NCBI GenBank assembly: GCA_028274465.1
Contig: CM051457.1
Span: 70,964,496-71,028,495, forward strand
Direction of reading: 5' to 3'
DNA from: Plantago ovata
Lineage: Eukaryota > Streptophyta > Magnoliopsida > Lamiales > Plantaginaceae
Length of the DNA stretch: 64,000 nucleotides
The position numbers and the translations under genes were made by a program. Shown here piece after piece: positions 31,045-43,547 of the stretch. Every line of letters starts with the position of its first letter. Positions within the stretch are counted from its first letter, which is position 1. The notes beneath the pieces are model-generated. The model searched no databases. It was not told the DNA's origin and saw only the letters and a program-made list of their open reading frames with translations.

Positions 31045-32413
31045 TGATGAACGTGTATTTTACACTTTCATTCGAGTCTTTTTCACAAATTTAGCTATCC
31101 TCTATGTTAATTTAGCTTATATTTTAGTGTATTTTATTAGAATAGTGTCACGTTTCCCTTTTCTTTGCATATTTCAGGTTTTAGGTGAAAAACGTACTTT
31201 TGATGGGCAATTATGGTAAATAGAATGAAGTTTTGGTGCTACGAGATCACCCGTGGTGTGTCAAGGAGTATCAGGACGAGTTTCAAGGACAAGGAGAGCA
31301 TGAAAGATTTGAGATATCTTGTATGAGGCGGAAACGGTTGTTCATTCGGAGTTCGGATGAAGATTTTGGAGCCCTTGAAGTGAAATTCGGAAGTTCCATT
31401 TGCATAGTCTTAGTATTTTGGGAACCCTTCTTTCATACTATATTGGATTGGGATGAGGTTACAACTTACGCGTAGATAACTTGAAGATCTATCCAACGGT
31501 GGGTCTTACGTGCCCATCCGAGTTCGGACGCACCCGGAATCTCTGTTCGAAAACTGGAGAACTTGCTGCCCGTGGAAGGCGGTTCGCCTCCCACGCCAAG
31601 CGGTTCGCCTCCCACGCCAGGCGGTTTGCCCCACATCTGCGGAAACCTATATATAGTTTTGCCTATTCTACGTTTTTCAGACTTTAGACCCAATTTTTGA
31701 GAGGCATAAACCTAGAGACTTGTTCTGGGTATTCTTAGTATAGAGACTACTTTTCCTATCGATTTGGGAAGATTAAGCAAAGAGATTGGACATCGTTGAT
31801 TCTCAATTCTTGCTTGTGAGTTAGCAATTCACCGGAGATTGACAACCTTCGTTGGTATCTTGTATCTCACGATTTTTCTGCTTTTATTTATATCTTTCAA
31901 CATGTTTTCATTCAATCTTGCTTTGATTCTTGTTGATTGTAATTTATCTATGAGTAGCTAAATCTATCGTTGGTGATAGTATGTGATTTCATAGCTAGGG
32001 TTTTTAATTATGCATGAGGGCTTCGCGCGTTTAAGACTTGATTTATTGTTTTATTTCTTTGATCTATCTAAGCCATCTATCTTCGTAGTGTTGAATTGAA
32101 AGGAACACATAGGACAATTCACGATCATAGATTTCTATACAAACTTCAATTACTTCATGCATGATTATACCCGTTGCTTTGAATGATCACACTATCACTA
32201 ACTTCCATTATATTGATAAGAAAAATCTGTGCTTTGCTTGATTTTTGATTTATAGTTTAAGTTAAATTTGATAAAGCTAGTTATAGTCCTTAGAGATCGA
32301 CACTCGAGGTTATTTTACTTCTACACTACGTGCCTTGGTTTTCGTTGTAGTTGTGAGTTGCTTTTGGCTAAAAATAAATTTATTTGATTAATTGAGTCTG
32401 ACAATCTCGTTCA
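31045..32413 (+). mobile_element. Array LTR 2
   Basis: As LTR 1, but with three palindrome units (31568-31637) before the TATA box at 31647-31656. Confidence 0.85.
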
Positions 32414-33079
32414 TGAACTTTTTTATTGGGTAGATTAACTAGTTATGACCTTTGACCATGCGTTTCATCTCTATGAATTTGTTTGAGCTTTTTCTCGCTT
32501 GGCTTGTCTCGTTTTTCAATTCTTGTAATGTTCATAATCGAGTTGTAAAGTGTGTCTTTTGTTTGTTTGAGTGTCATCTGTTCTAGACCACCCTCGTCCT
32601 GCCATTCAGGAAGTGGTGATAGTTTATGACTTTGCTTGAGAGATGGGTAGAATAGGGGAGTGTGAACTTTTAGGGAACCCTCCTTCGTTTGATGAGAGTC
32701 AGTATTGGTTCGACCTCTTTGAGGGAAAGTCTTAACTTGGTGAACAGTAGTAAGTCCTCAGTTTCATAGGCACGGGACAACCATTCATATTTTAACATGT
32801 TTCATTACGTCATCACTGACTAGGTCCAGGTAGAGAATGTTACGAGAGACTATCTTGTTTAACATAGTGCATATGTGAATGTGTATGAATCAATCGAGGC
32901 ATTCTTCAACCAATATCCATGTTATGATTTGTATGGTCTTTGTTCAAGAGTTTTTGATAGATTCAATAGATTAGTTCATTTCATTTGTGATGAAACTCCA
33001 CTTTGTGTGTTGCATTGGTTTTTTGCATTAGAGTCTAGCTAGTTGCTTGAGGACAAGCAAAGGTTCGGTTTGGGGAGTT
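32414..33079 (+). mobile_element. Array internal 2
   Basis: Same as internal 1 but lacking about 1.44 kb, including the hairpin, purine tract and TIR element. The breakpoints both read TTGTC (cttggcttgtc at 32505, ttgtctcg at 30468), a short-homology deletion. Confidence 0.8.
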
Positions 33080-34383
33080 TGATGAACGTGTATTTTACAC
33101 TTTCATTCGAGTCTTTTTCACAAATTTAACTATCCTCTATGTTACTTTAGCTTATATTTTAGTGCATTTTATTAGAATAGTGTCACGTTTCCCTTTTCTT
33201 TGCGTATTTCAGGTTTTAGGTGAAAAACGTACTATTGATGGGCAATTATGGTAAAGAGAATGAAGTTTTGATGCTACGAGACCCGTGGTGTGTCAAGGAG
33301 TATCGGGACGAGTTTCAAGGACAAGGAGAGCAAGAAAGATTTGAGATATCTTGTATGAGGCGGAAACGTTTGTTCATCCGGAGTTCGGATGAAGATTTTG
33401 GAGCCCTTGAAGTGAAATTCGGAAGTTCCATTTGCATAGTCTTAGTATTTTGGGCACCCTTCTTTCATACTATATTGGATTGGGATAATGTTACAACCTA
33501 CGCGTAGCTAACTCGAAGAGCTATCCAACGGCGGGTCTTACGCGCCAATCCGAGTTTGGACGCGCCCGGAATCTCTATTCGAAAACTGGAGAACTTGCTG
33601 CTCGTGTGCGGAAACCTATATGTAGTTTTGCCTATTCTACGTTTTTCAGACTTTAGACCCAATTTTTGAGAGGCATAAACCTAGAGACTTGTTCTGGGTA
33701 TTCTTAGCATAGAGACTACTTTTCCTATCGATTTTGGAAGATTAAGCATAGAGATTGGACATCGTTGATTCTCAATTCTTGCTTGTGAGTTAGCAATTCA
33801 CCGGAGATTGACAACCTTCGTTGGTAACTTGTATCTCACGATTTTTCTGCTTTTATTTATATCTTTCAACATGTTTTCATTCAATCTTGCTTTGATTCTT
33901 GTTGATTGCAATTTATCTATGAGTAGCTAAATCTATCGTTGGTGATAGTATGTGATTTCATAGCTAGGGTTCTTAATTATGCATGAGTGGCTTTGCGCGT
34001 TTAAGACTTGATTTATTGTTTTATTTCTTTGATCTATCTAAGCCATCTATCTTCGTAGTGTTGAATTGAAAGGAACACATAGGACAATTCACGATCATAG
34101 ATTTCTATACAAACTTCAAGTACTTCATGCATGATTATACCCGTTGCTTTGAATGATCACACTATCACTAACTTCCATTATATTGATAAGAAAAATCTGT
34201 GCTTTGCTTGATTTTTGATTTATAGTTTAAGTTAAATTTGATAAAGCTAGTTATAGTCCTTAGAGATCGACACTCGAGGTTATTTTACTTCTACACTACG
34301 TGCCTTGGTTTTCGTTGTAGTTGTGAGTTGCCTTTGGCTAAAAATAAATTTATTTGATTAATTGAGTCTGACAATCTCGTTCA
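33080..34383 (+). mobile_element. Array LTR 3
   Basis: As LTR 1 and 2, but the palindrome units are deleted (33598-33612), leaving GCTCGTGTGCGGAAACC before a changed TATA box (CTATATGTAG). Confidence 0.85.
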
Positions 34384-34493
34384 TGAACTTTTTTATTGGG
34401 TAGATTAACTAGTTATGACCTTTGACCATGCGTTTCATCTCTATGAATTTGTTTGAGGTTTTTCTCGCTTGACTTGTCACATTTATATATGCA

Positions 34494-34969
34494 AGACTCA
34501 GTGACAAAGGAAGGCAGTTTTACCTCTCTCTCACAAGAAGGGGGTGATACAAATGCTTTTCTACATTATTTCGTATTTCTCTTGGTGGCATTATCTTTTG
34601 AACAATTTCTATTTTCTATTACATTGCTCGTTGTTACATTACTCTCTCTGCATCTTATTTAGGTTTCTAATTTTTGATCTGTAAGAATATTGACTATGCT
34701 TATCTTTCTTATTATATGCCCTGCTCTATATTTTGTATGGATCTGATCTGGTTGTATGAGAAAGGGGGAGTTGAGTTGATTTCTTGCAGGTTGAAGCAGA
34801 GTTGTTACTCAGGGGGAGTAGTGTGATATATATGGGGAGAATAAGTTCTCATAGTGATTCTTTTCTATAGTATGTTAAATTCCTGAAATATTGATATCAG
34901 AATTATCTGTTGCAACTAATTAAATAATGCAGGTTTTGTTTTGTGAAAGAAAGGTAAAAAGGGGGAGAT
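34494..34969 (+). mobile_element. Element A 3' internal end with multiple polypurine tracts
   Basis: Three purine tracts, AAAGGGGGAG (34762), CAGGGGGAG (34810) and AAAAAGGGGGAGAT (34956-34969). The last directly abuts the 3' LTR. Repeated GGGGGAG tracts are a known Sirevirus trait. A 69-codon frame at 34453-34662 spans the junction with the array and is not meaningful. Confidence 0.75.
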
Positions 34970-35944
34970 TGAAAGTGCAGGTGTTTAGGCTAAAAACAGT
35001 GAACAATTTTATGGTCAATGTCAAAGATCACTGTTGTGACCAATGTTGTGTTGACAGTGACCTTAACAGTGATAGTCTGCACTTTAGAAATATTTATGAT
35101 ATTTTACTTTCTTTCACTAATTTAATTAGTTCAACGGTTTTGGTTAGGTTTTGTATCCTTGTTCAGGTTGGATTTGCTAGACGAAGTTCATGATGATTGG
35201 TATACTTAATATTAGAAGAATATTATTTAAAAGAGAAAATATAAAGGGATTATGAAGAGATAAAGATGAAGATTGAAGTCTCTGATTAGTCTTAGGACTC
35301 TGGTGCGTGTAACCAAGTTACTTGGACCAGGAGTCTCTAAGTCAATCAAATAAACACAAAGATTAAACCGATGGATTAACAAGTGAAGAGATAAAGATCA
35401 ATCTTACAAGAAACAAGATCTGGTGAACTTCCTGATGTATCACACATCTAAGCTACACTGTAAATACATAAGGAAGTTCAGTGCGAAGATTTGAAGATTC
35501 AAAATTTAAGTTGACATATTTTACACATCAAATCTTCTGAGCGAGTTAGACTATGTTCTAGGTTGTTGTTCTTGTTCATCATTAGAACGTGATTGTTTTA
35601 GGACTAGCTAGAACTGGACTGCAAAGTTTTTGTAGTTATCGTCTAAGCGTTGTAAACTGTTTGATTATCTTTGATACATCAAACAGAATTGTAGTCTTCT
35701 ACTTATATAGATATTTAGCCGTGAGGCCGCACAAGGATTAATTATTTATCCCTGTGAAGAAGAAATTTTGTGTTCTATAAGTTTTCCTCTGTTATAGTAT
35801 TTAATATTTAGGACAACAAGTCGATCTTGTTTGCACTGTTCTGACAACATTGGTCTTGACATTGTACGTAACATTATACTCTGAATTGAAAAGAGAACAC
35901 AGTTTCTGCCGGTACCAATCTGGAGGGATCCTTGTTTTTTTACA
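34970..35944 (+). mobile_element. Element A 3' LTR
   Basis: TGAAAGTGCAGG ... TTTTTTTACA, followed by the CCCTC duplication at 35945-35949. Colinear with the 5' LTR 7811-8776. Confidence 0.9.
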
Positions 35945-36089
35945 CCCTCTAAAAAATAGCAATTAATGAAAGTCAACACAGAATAAGAGGGAAACCCAAA
36001 ATTTCATTTTTTCCCTCCAATCCAAAACTTTTGGACTCTTTTACCGTTTCCATAATACCCCAAAACCCCCCATAACTCACGTTCTCTTT

Positions 36090-36199
36090 CCAAAACTATA
36101 TACATCACGCCAAAACCCTACACTCTGTCCGTTTAATCGTCTCTTCTCCACGCCGATCAACAACCTCCATCGATCTTCTCCTTATCCAGTCAAGTTCAG
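36090..36199 (+). promoter_or_regulatory. TATA box and first leader exon of the Transposase_24 gene
   Basis: CTATATACATC at 36096 is followed about 30 bases later by C-rich sequence and a pyrimidine-rich leader. This ends at a good donor, TTCAG|GTAAGATC, at 36199/36200. The leader intron would end at GGAAG|ATG just before 37063. Confidence 0.5.
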
Positions 36200-37062
36200 G
36201 TAAGATCCATCTCTAACCTTTACAAATTTCTATGGTATTAAAGAATTTCAATACATACTTAGGCGTTTATGCATGGTTTGGAATTTCAAAACATACTTTA
36301 ACACGGCAAAATTTCTAACATTCAGTAATTATGATTTAATATTCTAATGCATGATCAAGAATAGGTATAATAGAATTTAATATCCGTTTTGACGTCTATG
36401 CCACCTAAAATTTAGGCAATGAGCATAAAATCGATATGCGTACATTTGCATCGTGCTCTTCGGTCCTAATTTTGGTCTAGTGTACATGTGGTTTGGTAAG
36501 ACTTTTCTAGGATGATCAACAATGAATTAGTATTTTGATGGATGCTTATGGTTATAAGATATGATTTTGATTAGGAAGTCTACTCCTATGTGTTTGGATG
36601 AGAGAAAGTTTGTTCCTATGATCTAATTGTAATGCACAGTCAGTGAAGTTCAATGGCTGATTCGTGCTGTTAGGGGGAAATTTGTGCAAGTCAAGATGCT
36701 TACAATCGCTGTTATACGGAAACTCGTTTTGATCCAGCTCTTGATTGTAACTTAAGGATACTACTCGTGAAACAAAATTGATTGCTGATTGTAGGATACT
36801 AGTTCTATAACTGGTTGAACTTAGGGATACTAGTATTCTATATAATATTTATCTTGGTTCGTATGTTTTGGTTGTCGTTTGGATTTAATTACTTTATCTA
36901 GTGCCTAATTTCTATATGTTCTGCTACCATATCATGTTTTTTAGGAATTCTCTGCCTTCATAGTGATACCGCCCCAGTTTGAGAAATCAAATCATGATAT
37001 GTTGATCTTGCCTGTTTTGTCCTCAACATTTATAATTTTTCTATGTACAACTTCATTGGAAG

Positions 37063-40000
37063 ATGTCGTCTGGGCCAGGTATATCCACCATCCCCAGGAT
37101 TAAAAAGTTGAAAGCTGATAGAGCAAATAAAACAATATACACAGAAGTTGGGACGAAGGCCAACACAACCGATCATTTGCCAGGGTCAGACAACGAAGGC
37201 GATCATCTTGCTTACGATAGCTTAGTATCAAAGGGTAATTATATGAACTCATTACTATATTATTGCATAACTTTTGGTTGTATGGCCACCATACTAGTGA
37301 TTCATTCTCAAAATTTTGACAATAATGGAACTACTTATACATGTTGGACTCGTAGGGCCATCCGGTGTGAAGCGTTGTTATGGAGGAGGGGCAAGACCTG
37401 GTACAAGATCTTCACCTGGTGGCAAGGAAACAACTGAAGACCAACAAAGTACAGGTCAATCTTAATACATGTCATAGTTTCGAGTTTCTGTTATTTAGTA
37501 AGTCTGCAATACGATGGTGCCTTATACAAGATCTGGTTTATATGTTTCAGGTGAAGCTGGGAAGAAACGATTGTTAAATAATAAATTGAACGAGGGTAAT
37601 GCCCCTGTTAAAAAGGCAAGGAACACAGGTTTGATTCTATGTTCTACAAGTAGATTTTTCTTTTAATTTTGAGCTTCGTGGTAATGTTATCTAAAATACA
37701 AGATTGATTCAAAAAGTAGTAAAGAGTAATTAGTCCAACAATTCTAACTGATTTCTCTCAACTACATCACATTACCTCTCATTTTCTACACATGTTGTCA
37801 ACCTTTTAATTAAGACAAGTTATGAACATGTTAATGTACTGAATCTTATGTCTCAGAGCCTTCTAAGATTGTTGAACCTGCAAGTAATGTTGCACCTGCT
37901 CCTCAACCTAAAGACTCAACGAAACATTATCAAGTAGATCCAGCCGTAGTAGCTGAACGGTGCAGCCCGCTGCAAGGTATAATTGTAGTTCTTGTGAATT
38001 TTTTTGTATCTATTTATTAGTTCATTACTAGAATATCACTGACTTATTCTCCACTATCTACAAGGAAAACTAAAAAGTAACCAGTCACAAGCTAGTAAAC
38101 GGGGAAACCTGAAAAATGCACCTTCAAGTACCGCACCCATCACTCGTTCCAGAAATTCCACGAGTTCAACAACCACAGTGCAGCAGAATACAGAGCCAGA
38201 GCTAACTTCATTGTCTGACCTAGTAGCAAATACTAATGCTATTTTTACCAATGGAAAGGAAAGATTAGGTGGGGTATTGGAATCTCAACCTAATATATCC
38301 AAAGTTCCAGCTCCAAAGTTTACGCGTCAAAATGTTAACCCAGCTCCAAAGGTTAATCCACCAAGTGTGGATGTTGTTCCAGAGGGTAATCACTCTGATA
38401 ATGCATCACAAACTTCTGCTCCAGAGATCAATCAAGAGAAAAGTCCAGCTATCACCCAGGCGCCAGAGCTAACGAACACTCCTCTGTCACCTGAACACTA
38501 GGATTCCCCACACAATTCGGATGTCAATTTAGACACAGCTCCTGAAGATGAGATAGCTGCTGGAGGTGACACAGCCATTAGTCGTACAAGTGAATAAATT
38601 CGATCAGCTTGCATATGTTAGCATAAATTAGACTTAATTAATAAATTACAATTCATATTTATAATTTCAGAGTTGAATAAGGCAGATCGTGGTGTTTCAC
38701 GTGGCGAATGGTTGGAAAATTTTGTTCTAAAGGTATCTCTTAGTTGTCCTTTTTATTCTTCTTCTTCTTCTTCTTCTTCATCATTAGAATTCCTAAATAG
38801 CGGACTCCATTATCATGTTCTTTTCTATGTAATGTTGTGTATTTCATTAACATTGCCTCACTCCCATATCATGACATTGCTTCCATTTTTTGGCCTTCTC
38901 ACTACAACTGGTATTATTTGGTGGTTTCTATGTATGTAGAATGGGAAGATTAAGATCTCCTTTCTGCCCGGAGAAGCCGTCGCCGTGAGTTATGATGCCA
39001 ATTTTAGCTCTGCAATTGGAATGATAGTCAAAAATCATGCTGATATAGGAAAGGAAATAACATGTTGGGATGCAGTGCCAGACCAAAGCAAGGACCTTAT
39101 GTTATGGAAGGCTTAGTTTAAGTAAACTTATTTCATTATGTTTCTAGTTATTGGTGGTATTTTGCTTACTAACAAGCATGTATTTACTTATTTTTAGCAC
39201 CTGTTCGAAGTACAAGACGCTGCAACTGCAAGGGTCCAGCAGATCATTGACCAGAAGTTCAAGAAAACTTGTACCCGCCGGAGAAATACATTGCACACAT
39301 GTTACAAATCCCTCCAACAAAAAAAGGTTCATGTGAGGAGTGTCAAGCCAAGGCAAGACATCACTTTAAAGAAGTACCATTGGCATGTGATTTCATTGAA
39401 CACCCGGATTTCCAGGTTATTACTGTTTTCATTAGATTATATATGTATATATATACACATATAACATATTAGATGATATATCAATTTCTTAATTTGCAGA
39501 AACGTTCAAGGATCAATTTCGAGAATCGTGGTAAGATGCCATTCAACCAAACAACTAGAAGAACCCCTTTCCTAAAAAGATTCAAAAACGTGGTACACTG
39601 CTCATTCAATTTACAATTTAAAGTCAGCTTTCATAACCAACACATTAGACCGTTTTAAGGTTCTGGAATTTTTAAGATTGATTAGGCTGTGTGAATGTGT
39701 TCGGAAAGTAGATGAATTCTTGTTACTATGCATAAAGAAGTATTGTGTAGTTTGAATATGTAGTTATCTGTTGTGATTTGGTCCAGTAGTTGTGTAGTTT
39801 GAATGTGGAATTAATGCACGTTAGTTGTACGTCATCAGAGATAGCCAGTTTACATTCCTACTTTGTTCACATTAGACCGATTTAAGGTTCTAAAATTTTT
39901 AAGATTGATTAGGCTGTGTGAATGTGTTCGGAAAGTAGATGAATTCTTGTTACTATGCATAACGAAGTATTGTGTAGTTTGAATATGGAGTTATCTGTTG

Positions 40001-41267
40001 TGATTTGGTCCAGTAGTTGTGTAGTTTGAATGTGGAATTAATGCACGTTAGTTGTACATCATCATAGATAGCCAGTTTACATTCCTACTTTGTTCAGCTC
40101 TGATACTATGTAGGTTTATAGTGGATAGCCTGTTATGCGCAATTCTAATATTTCCTTATTTGGTGAAAACCTTAAAGGCTGTCAAGAGTGAGATCGAGTT
40201 ATTCGTTCAAAGAGACTCGAGTGAGCAAGAAGAAAGGAGGCGATTTTGTTAGCCCAGCTGCAAAGCTAAAATATGTAAGCTAATCTAGTCTTTTTTTAAT
40301 ATGTATGTCCATTTCAATAATTTCATATGCATTGGGTGATCGTGTGTTATAAGATGCAGGATGAGATGGTGGAACTACGAAAGAAGAATGCTGAAATTGG
40401 TGAAGAGCCTATCCCCTGAGTCTGAAATTGTGAAGTCCGCACTTGGACACAAGTCTGGATATGTTAAAGGAATGGGACATGGTCTACAAGTGCTCACGCA
40501 TGGACAGATTACAGTAAGTGCTGGAATTCTGATCAACAAGAAGTTGGAGGAGTTGGATAGTGCCAATGAAAAGATTGCTCAACTTAGTAAAGAAAATGAC
40601 GACATGAAGTCGTGAATGGAGGCTCTGGAAAAGATGTTGGCGAGAATTCCCGTTGTTGCTGAAACTCTTGCTGGTAAGTCAAATGCTTTAATTTTACTGT
40701 TGCATTCATTGTTTAATAAATTGAGGAAGTTAATTCTGCTTTAAAACTGATTATGATCATGGTTGTTATATTGGACTTTGTTGTTTATCTGATTACCTGA
40801 TAAGGTGATTGATAATGTAGCTGGAACTCAGAACTAGTAAAGTTATCTGGTTTGAATTGAGGTGGTTAGCAAATTTCTTGATCTTGTAGCTGTTTTCTAT
40901 GGTGTGTTTGTTGATTGTGACTGAGACGAAGGTTTGAATAGCTTTCTATATGTTCTGGAGGGTTGAATGAATATTATGTTATATTTATGTGTCTTATTTG
41001 GATCTGGATGAATAGAGTGGTTTTTGTCATAATATTAGATGTATTTTCTGGATGAATGCATTCTCTGTCTGGTTGATTTTTTGGACCTTTATTGATAATG
41101 ATGTTGTTGCACCTCTACTGGTTTGTGTTCCATTAGTGCAGTAGAGGTTTGTTTGATTAGTGAAGCTAAGGTGACCATTCTGTATCAGTTGCTTGTGTAA
41201 CTCTTTAACTTATTCATGTTCTTTCTTTTGGGTAGATGGTGGATTGGATGATGAGAGAACTGCATAG
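37063..41267 (+). pseudogene. Transposase_24 (En/Spm CACTA-type) gene, broken
   Basis: About eleven exons can be followed: 37063-37234, 37356-37454, 37551-37628, 37857-37976, 38065-38589, 38671-38732, 38940-about 39120, 39198-39415, 39500-about 39592, about 40177-40273, 40360-40673 and 41236-41267. The first five encode a Ser/Thr/Pro/Lys-rich head. Then come RGVSRGEWLENFVLK, NGKIKISFLPGEAV, SSAIGMIVKNHADIG, W and DLMLWKA. Next are RSRINFENRGKMPFN, FVSPAAKLKY, ALGHKSGYVKGMGHG, and a coiled coil near the end. This order is that of the plant Ptta/En/Spm transposase family (Transposase_24). Breaks: TAG at 38499, TAG after LWKA near 39112, a shift within exon 8, a shift near 40220 and a stop near 40418. 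It sits next to CACTA-like subterminal repeats, as an element's own gene would. Confidence 0.65.
39642..40096 (+). repeat. Tandem duplication in a Transposase_24 intron
   Basis: Two adjacent copies of a 227-base unit, 39642-39868 and 39869-40096, differ at only a few positions. Each starts 'acattagaccg' and contains 'gattaggctgtgtgaatgtg'. Confidence 0.85.
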
Positions 41268-41394
41268 AGTGGAGTGGTGGTTGAACTTCAGGTGGAAAGG
41301 CACATGATCGATTTGGTTGTGGTTTAATTAGTTCTTTTTTGTGGTAGACTTGTTTGAATTTTGAGGCTTCTATTATTTTGGACAATTAGGGTAC

Positions 41395-41973
41395 ATTGTG
41401 CGTATTAGTGATATTCGGGCATTATGTTTACCGGAAACAATGTCACGAGAATGTCAATGTCCGTATCTTGAACAAAAGTTATATATTATTAATATTTCTT
41501 TGCTTATGTTTTGTGTATTGTATTATCTCATTACCACAATAATGTGTATTGTTTGTGATAAAACTTCTAGCATTTATGAAAATTACGGATCGGGAACAAC
41601 ACCAATCGTGATAAATTACATAACATTTCGTGATGAAAATTACAATATTGGATACTAATTATTGTGATGATATAGTGAATGTTTGTGATGAAATTTGTAC
41701 GGCCGGAATGTTGAATTTGTGATGATATATTGGACATTTGTGATGAAAAGTCCAACACCGGAGTTTGGCTTTGGTGACGAAAAGTCATAGCATTTGTGAT
41801 AAATTTACATGGCCGGAAAGTTGATTTCATGATGAATCAATAGACTAATGGTGATGAAAAGTCTGGCACCGGAGTTTGGCTTTGGTGATGAAATGTCATA
41901 GGATTTGTGATGAAATATACATGGCCGAAAAGTTGATTTTGTGATGAATCAATAGACTAATTGTGATGAAGAG
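41395..41973 (+). repeat. CACTA subterminal repeats, left part
   Basis: Diverged at first, then clear units of about 110 bases from 41690. Each has GTGATGAAAAGTC, GGCACCGGAGTTTGGCTTTG, a second GTGATGAAA, and 'acatggccggaaagttgatt'. The last five bases, AAGAG (41969-41973), are the target duplication of B3, and the array resumes at 62010. Confidence 0.75.
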
Positions 41974-43435
41974 TGTTAGGAAACTTGTAATTTTGATGAG
42001 CAATTAACCATGCTAAATTAAGGAAAGTCCAGTAACTAGTACTCTTAAGGTCCATAGGAATTTAGAATTTTAAGGACATTGTAAAAGAGGAACGTTTGCT
42101 GAAGACTTAGTGTAGGTACTAGTTAGGTGCTTTAGTTTGCTGATGATGTACTTTGTTTTTACGAATGAACTATTGAAGCACTAGAACCGCTCAGAAATTT
42201 GAAGATTCGAAGACTGAAGATTTAGAAAAATTCTGAGAAAGGTATCTACAAAGGCACATGTTGCTCAGAAAGTGAGATTTTCAGCAACAGCTCGCATAAG
42301 TGAAAATCTATATGACATAGTAGGTTGTGGTTGCTGAAACTGAGACTGGCCACTTGCTGAAAAACATATGTGACCTCCTTGCTGAAGAAGTACTTGCATT
42401 TTGGCTCCAACGTTCACATTTGAATTCGATTCAAATGAACATTAAATGCAAAGTAGGCACGCGAAGAACATGAAGACAAGAAGACAAATGAAGGACGTTG
42501 CTGAAAGTACAAAAGCAAGATAGTGACATCTTAAGGTGCAAAGCCTTAGAATTTGAAATTCAAACGACTCCCTTGATTCACTATAAATAGAGGTCATCCG
42601 TCAAAGAGTTGAAGTGTGTCAACAACGTGATCAAACTCTCACTTGTGCTTAAACACTCAATCTTCCATACTCTTTACTGCCTATAGATCCGTTACAAGAC
42701 TTAAGGTTGAAACAAGAGGTAGTTGTGAAGAAGTAGAACATTCATGGCTAAGAAATTAGTTAAGTGTTCTTTCTTTTGAACAAGAACATGTCTTGACACC
42801 AGAAACAACTTAACTTGCTTACTGAAAAGTATTACAAGTTGTGTTTCTTTAGATAACTTGTTATAGCTGAAAAGTTATACTCAAGTCATCTCCTCCCAAA
42901 CCTCTCTAACTGATAAACACCCTTTTTCAGGCGTGAAATTCAGGGGGAATTAATCAAGCATTCTGTTGCTGATTATAAGTCCCAAGTTTTGTGGAGAACA
43001 AGGTTACAGTTCTCTAGTTAGGTTGGAAACGAAGCAAGTGTGCTTTGGTTTCTGAAGAATCATTAGTGATAGGATTTGTAAGGAACCTCAATTTTATCTT
43101 AGTGGATTCAGTCCTAGAAAGGACAAAGTGGATTAGTTGAGAGATTACGCCACTCTCAGATACCACTATAAAAGTGTTTGTGTGATTTACTTTACCGCAT
43201 TTAGTTTTCAGCAAGCTACACTTATTGTACACTGTCACTCTACTAGCTGAAACTAGCACTCTTTGAAAAGCACTTATTGTATAAAGTCTTTCGCACTCTG
43301 TTTTTAAAGTACCAGCAAACTCATTACTGAAAAGTAACAAGTACTTGCTGAGAGAGCTTTTAAACGACGAAAGTTTGAAAAGACTATTCACCCCCCCCCC
43401 CTCTAGTCTTTTCTTGTTGTTTAAAGGGACCAACA
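41974..43435 (+). mobile_element. B3 5' LTR
   Basis: TGTTAGGAAACTTG ... GGGACCAACA, 1,462 bases. It has a C-tract of ten at about 43391-43400 and eight forward TTGCTGA heptamers. 'cactataaatagaggtcatc' at 42580 contains a TATA box (TATAAATAG). Confidence 0.92.
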
Positions 43436-43437
43436 AG

Positions 43438-43449
43438 TGGTATCAGAGA
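43438..43449 (+). promoter_or_regulatory. B3 primer-binding site
   Basis: TGGTATCAGAGA lies two bases after the LTR and matches the initiator tRNA-Met site TGGTATCAGAGC except for the last base. Confidence 0.9.
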
Positions 43450-43547
43450 TGGAGGTTCTTTAACCTTCAGCACTGAACCTAGTTCCCCTTAGGTGCTTTC
43501 CGTAAATCACTTTCAGTTGATCAGTTTGGTAGTCTTTTGCTGACAGG

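Larger units (their letters stand above)
27592..34493 (+). mobile_element. Family C tandem LTR array (three LTRs)
   Basis: Order: LTR 27592-28939, internal 28940-31044, LTR 31045-32413, internal 32414-33079, LTR 33080-34383, internal stub 34384-34493. The LTRs are nearly identical by eye. Every LTR runs straight from CTCGTTCA into TGAACTTTTTTATTGGG. The latter belongs to the 3' part of family-C internals (compare 60849 onward). So primer site, gag, protease, pol and third ORF are absent in all units. No target duplication was found. The array interrupts the accessory ORF of element A. Confidence 0.85.
7811..35944 (+). mobile_element. Element A: Sirevirus-like Ty1/Copia retrotransposon, nested
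   Basis: The LTRs at 7811-8776 and 34970-35944 are related along their whole length. They are flanked by the same 5-bp duplication CCCTC (7806-7810 and 35945-35949), so they belong to one insertion. Internal order: primer-binding site, gag remnant, decayed pol, spacer with short tandem repeats, an accessory ORF, repeated purine tracts, 3' LTR. Three later insertions split it: B1 (10782-21940), solo LTR B2 (23971-25508) and the family-C array (27592-34493). Without them it is about 8.5 kb. The post-pol ORF and the repeated GGGGGAG tracts support the Sirevirus lineage. The LTRs differ by several percent by eye, so it is older than the array inside it. Confidence 0.85.
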
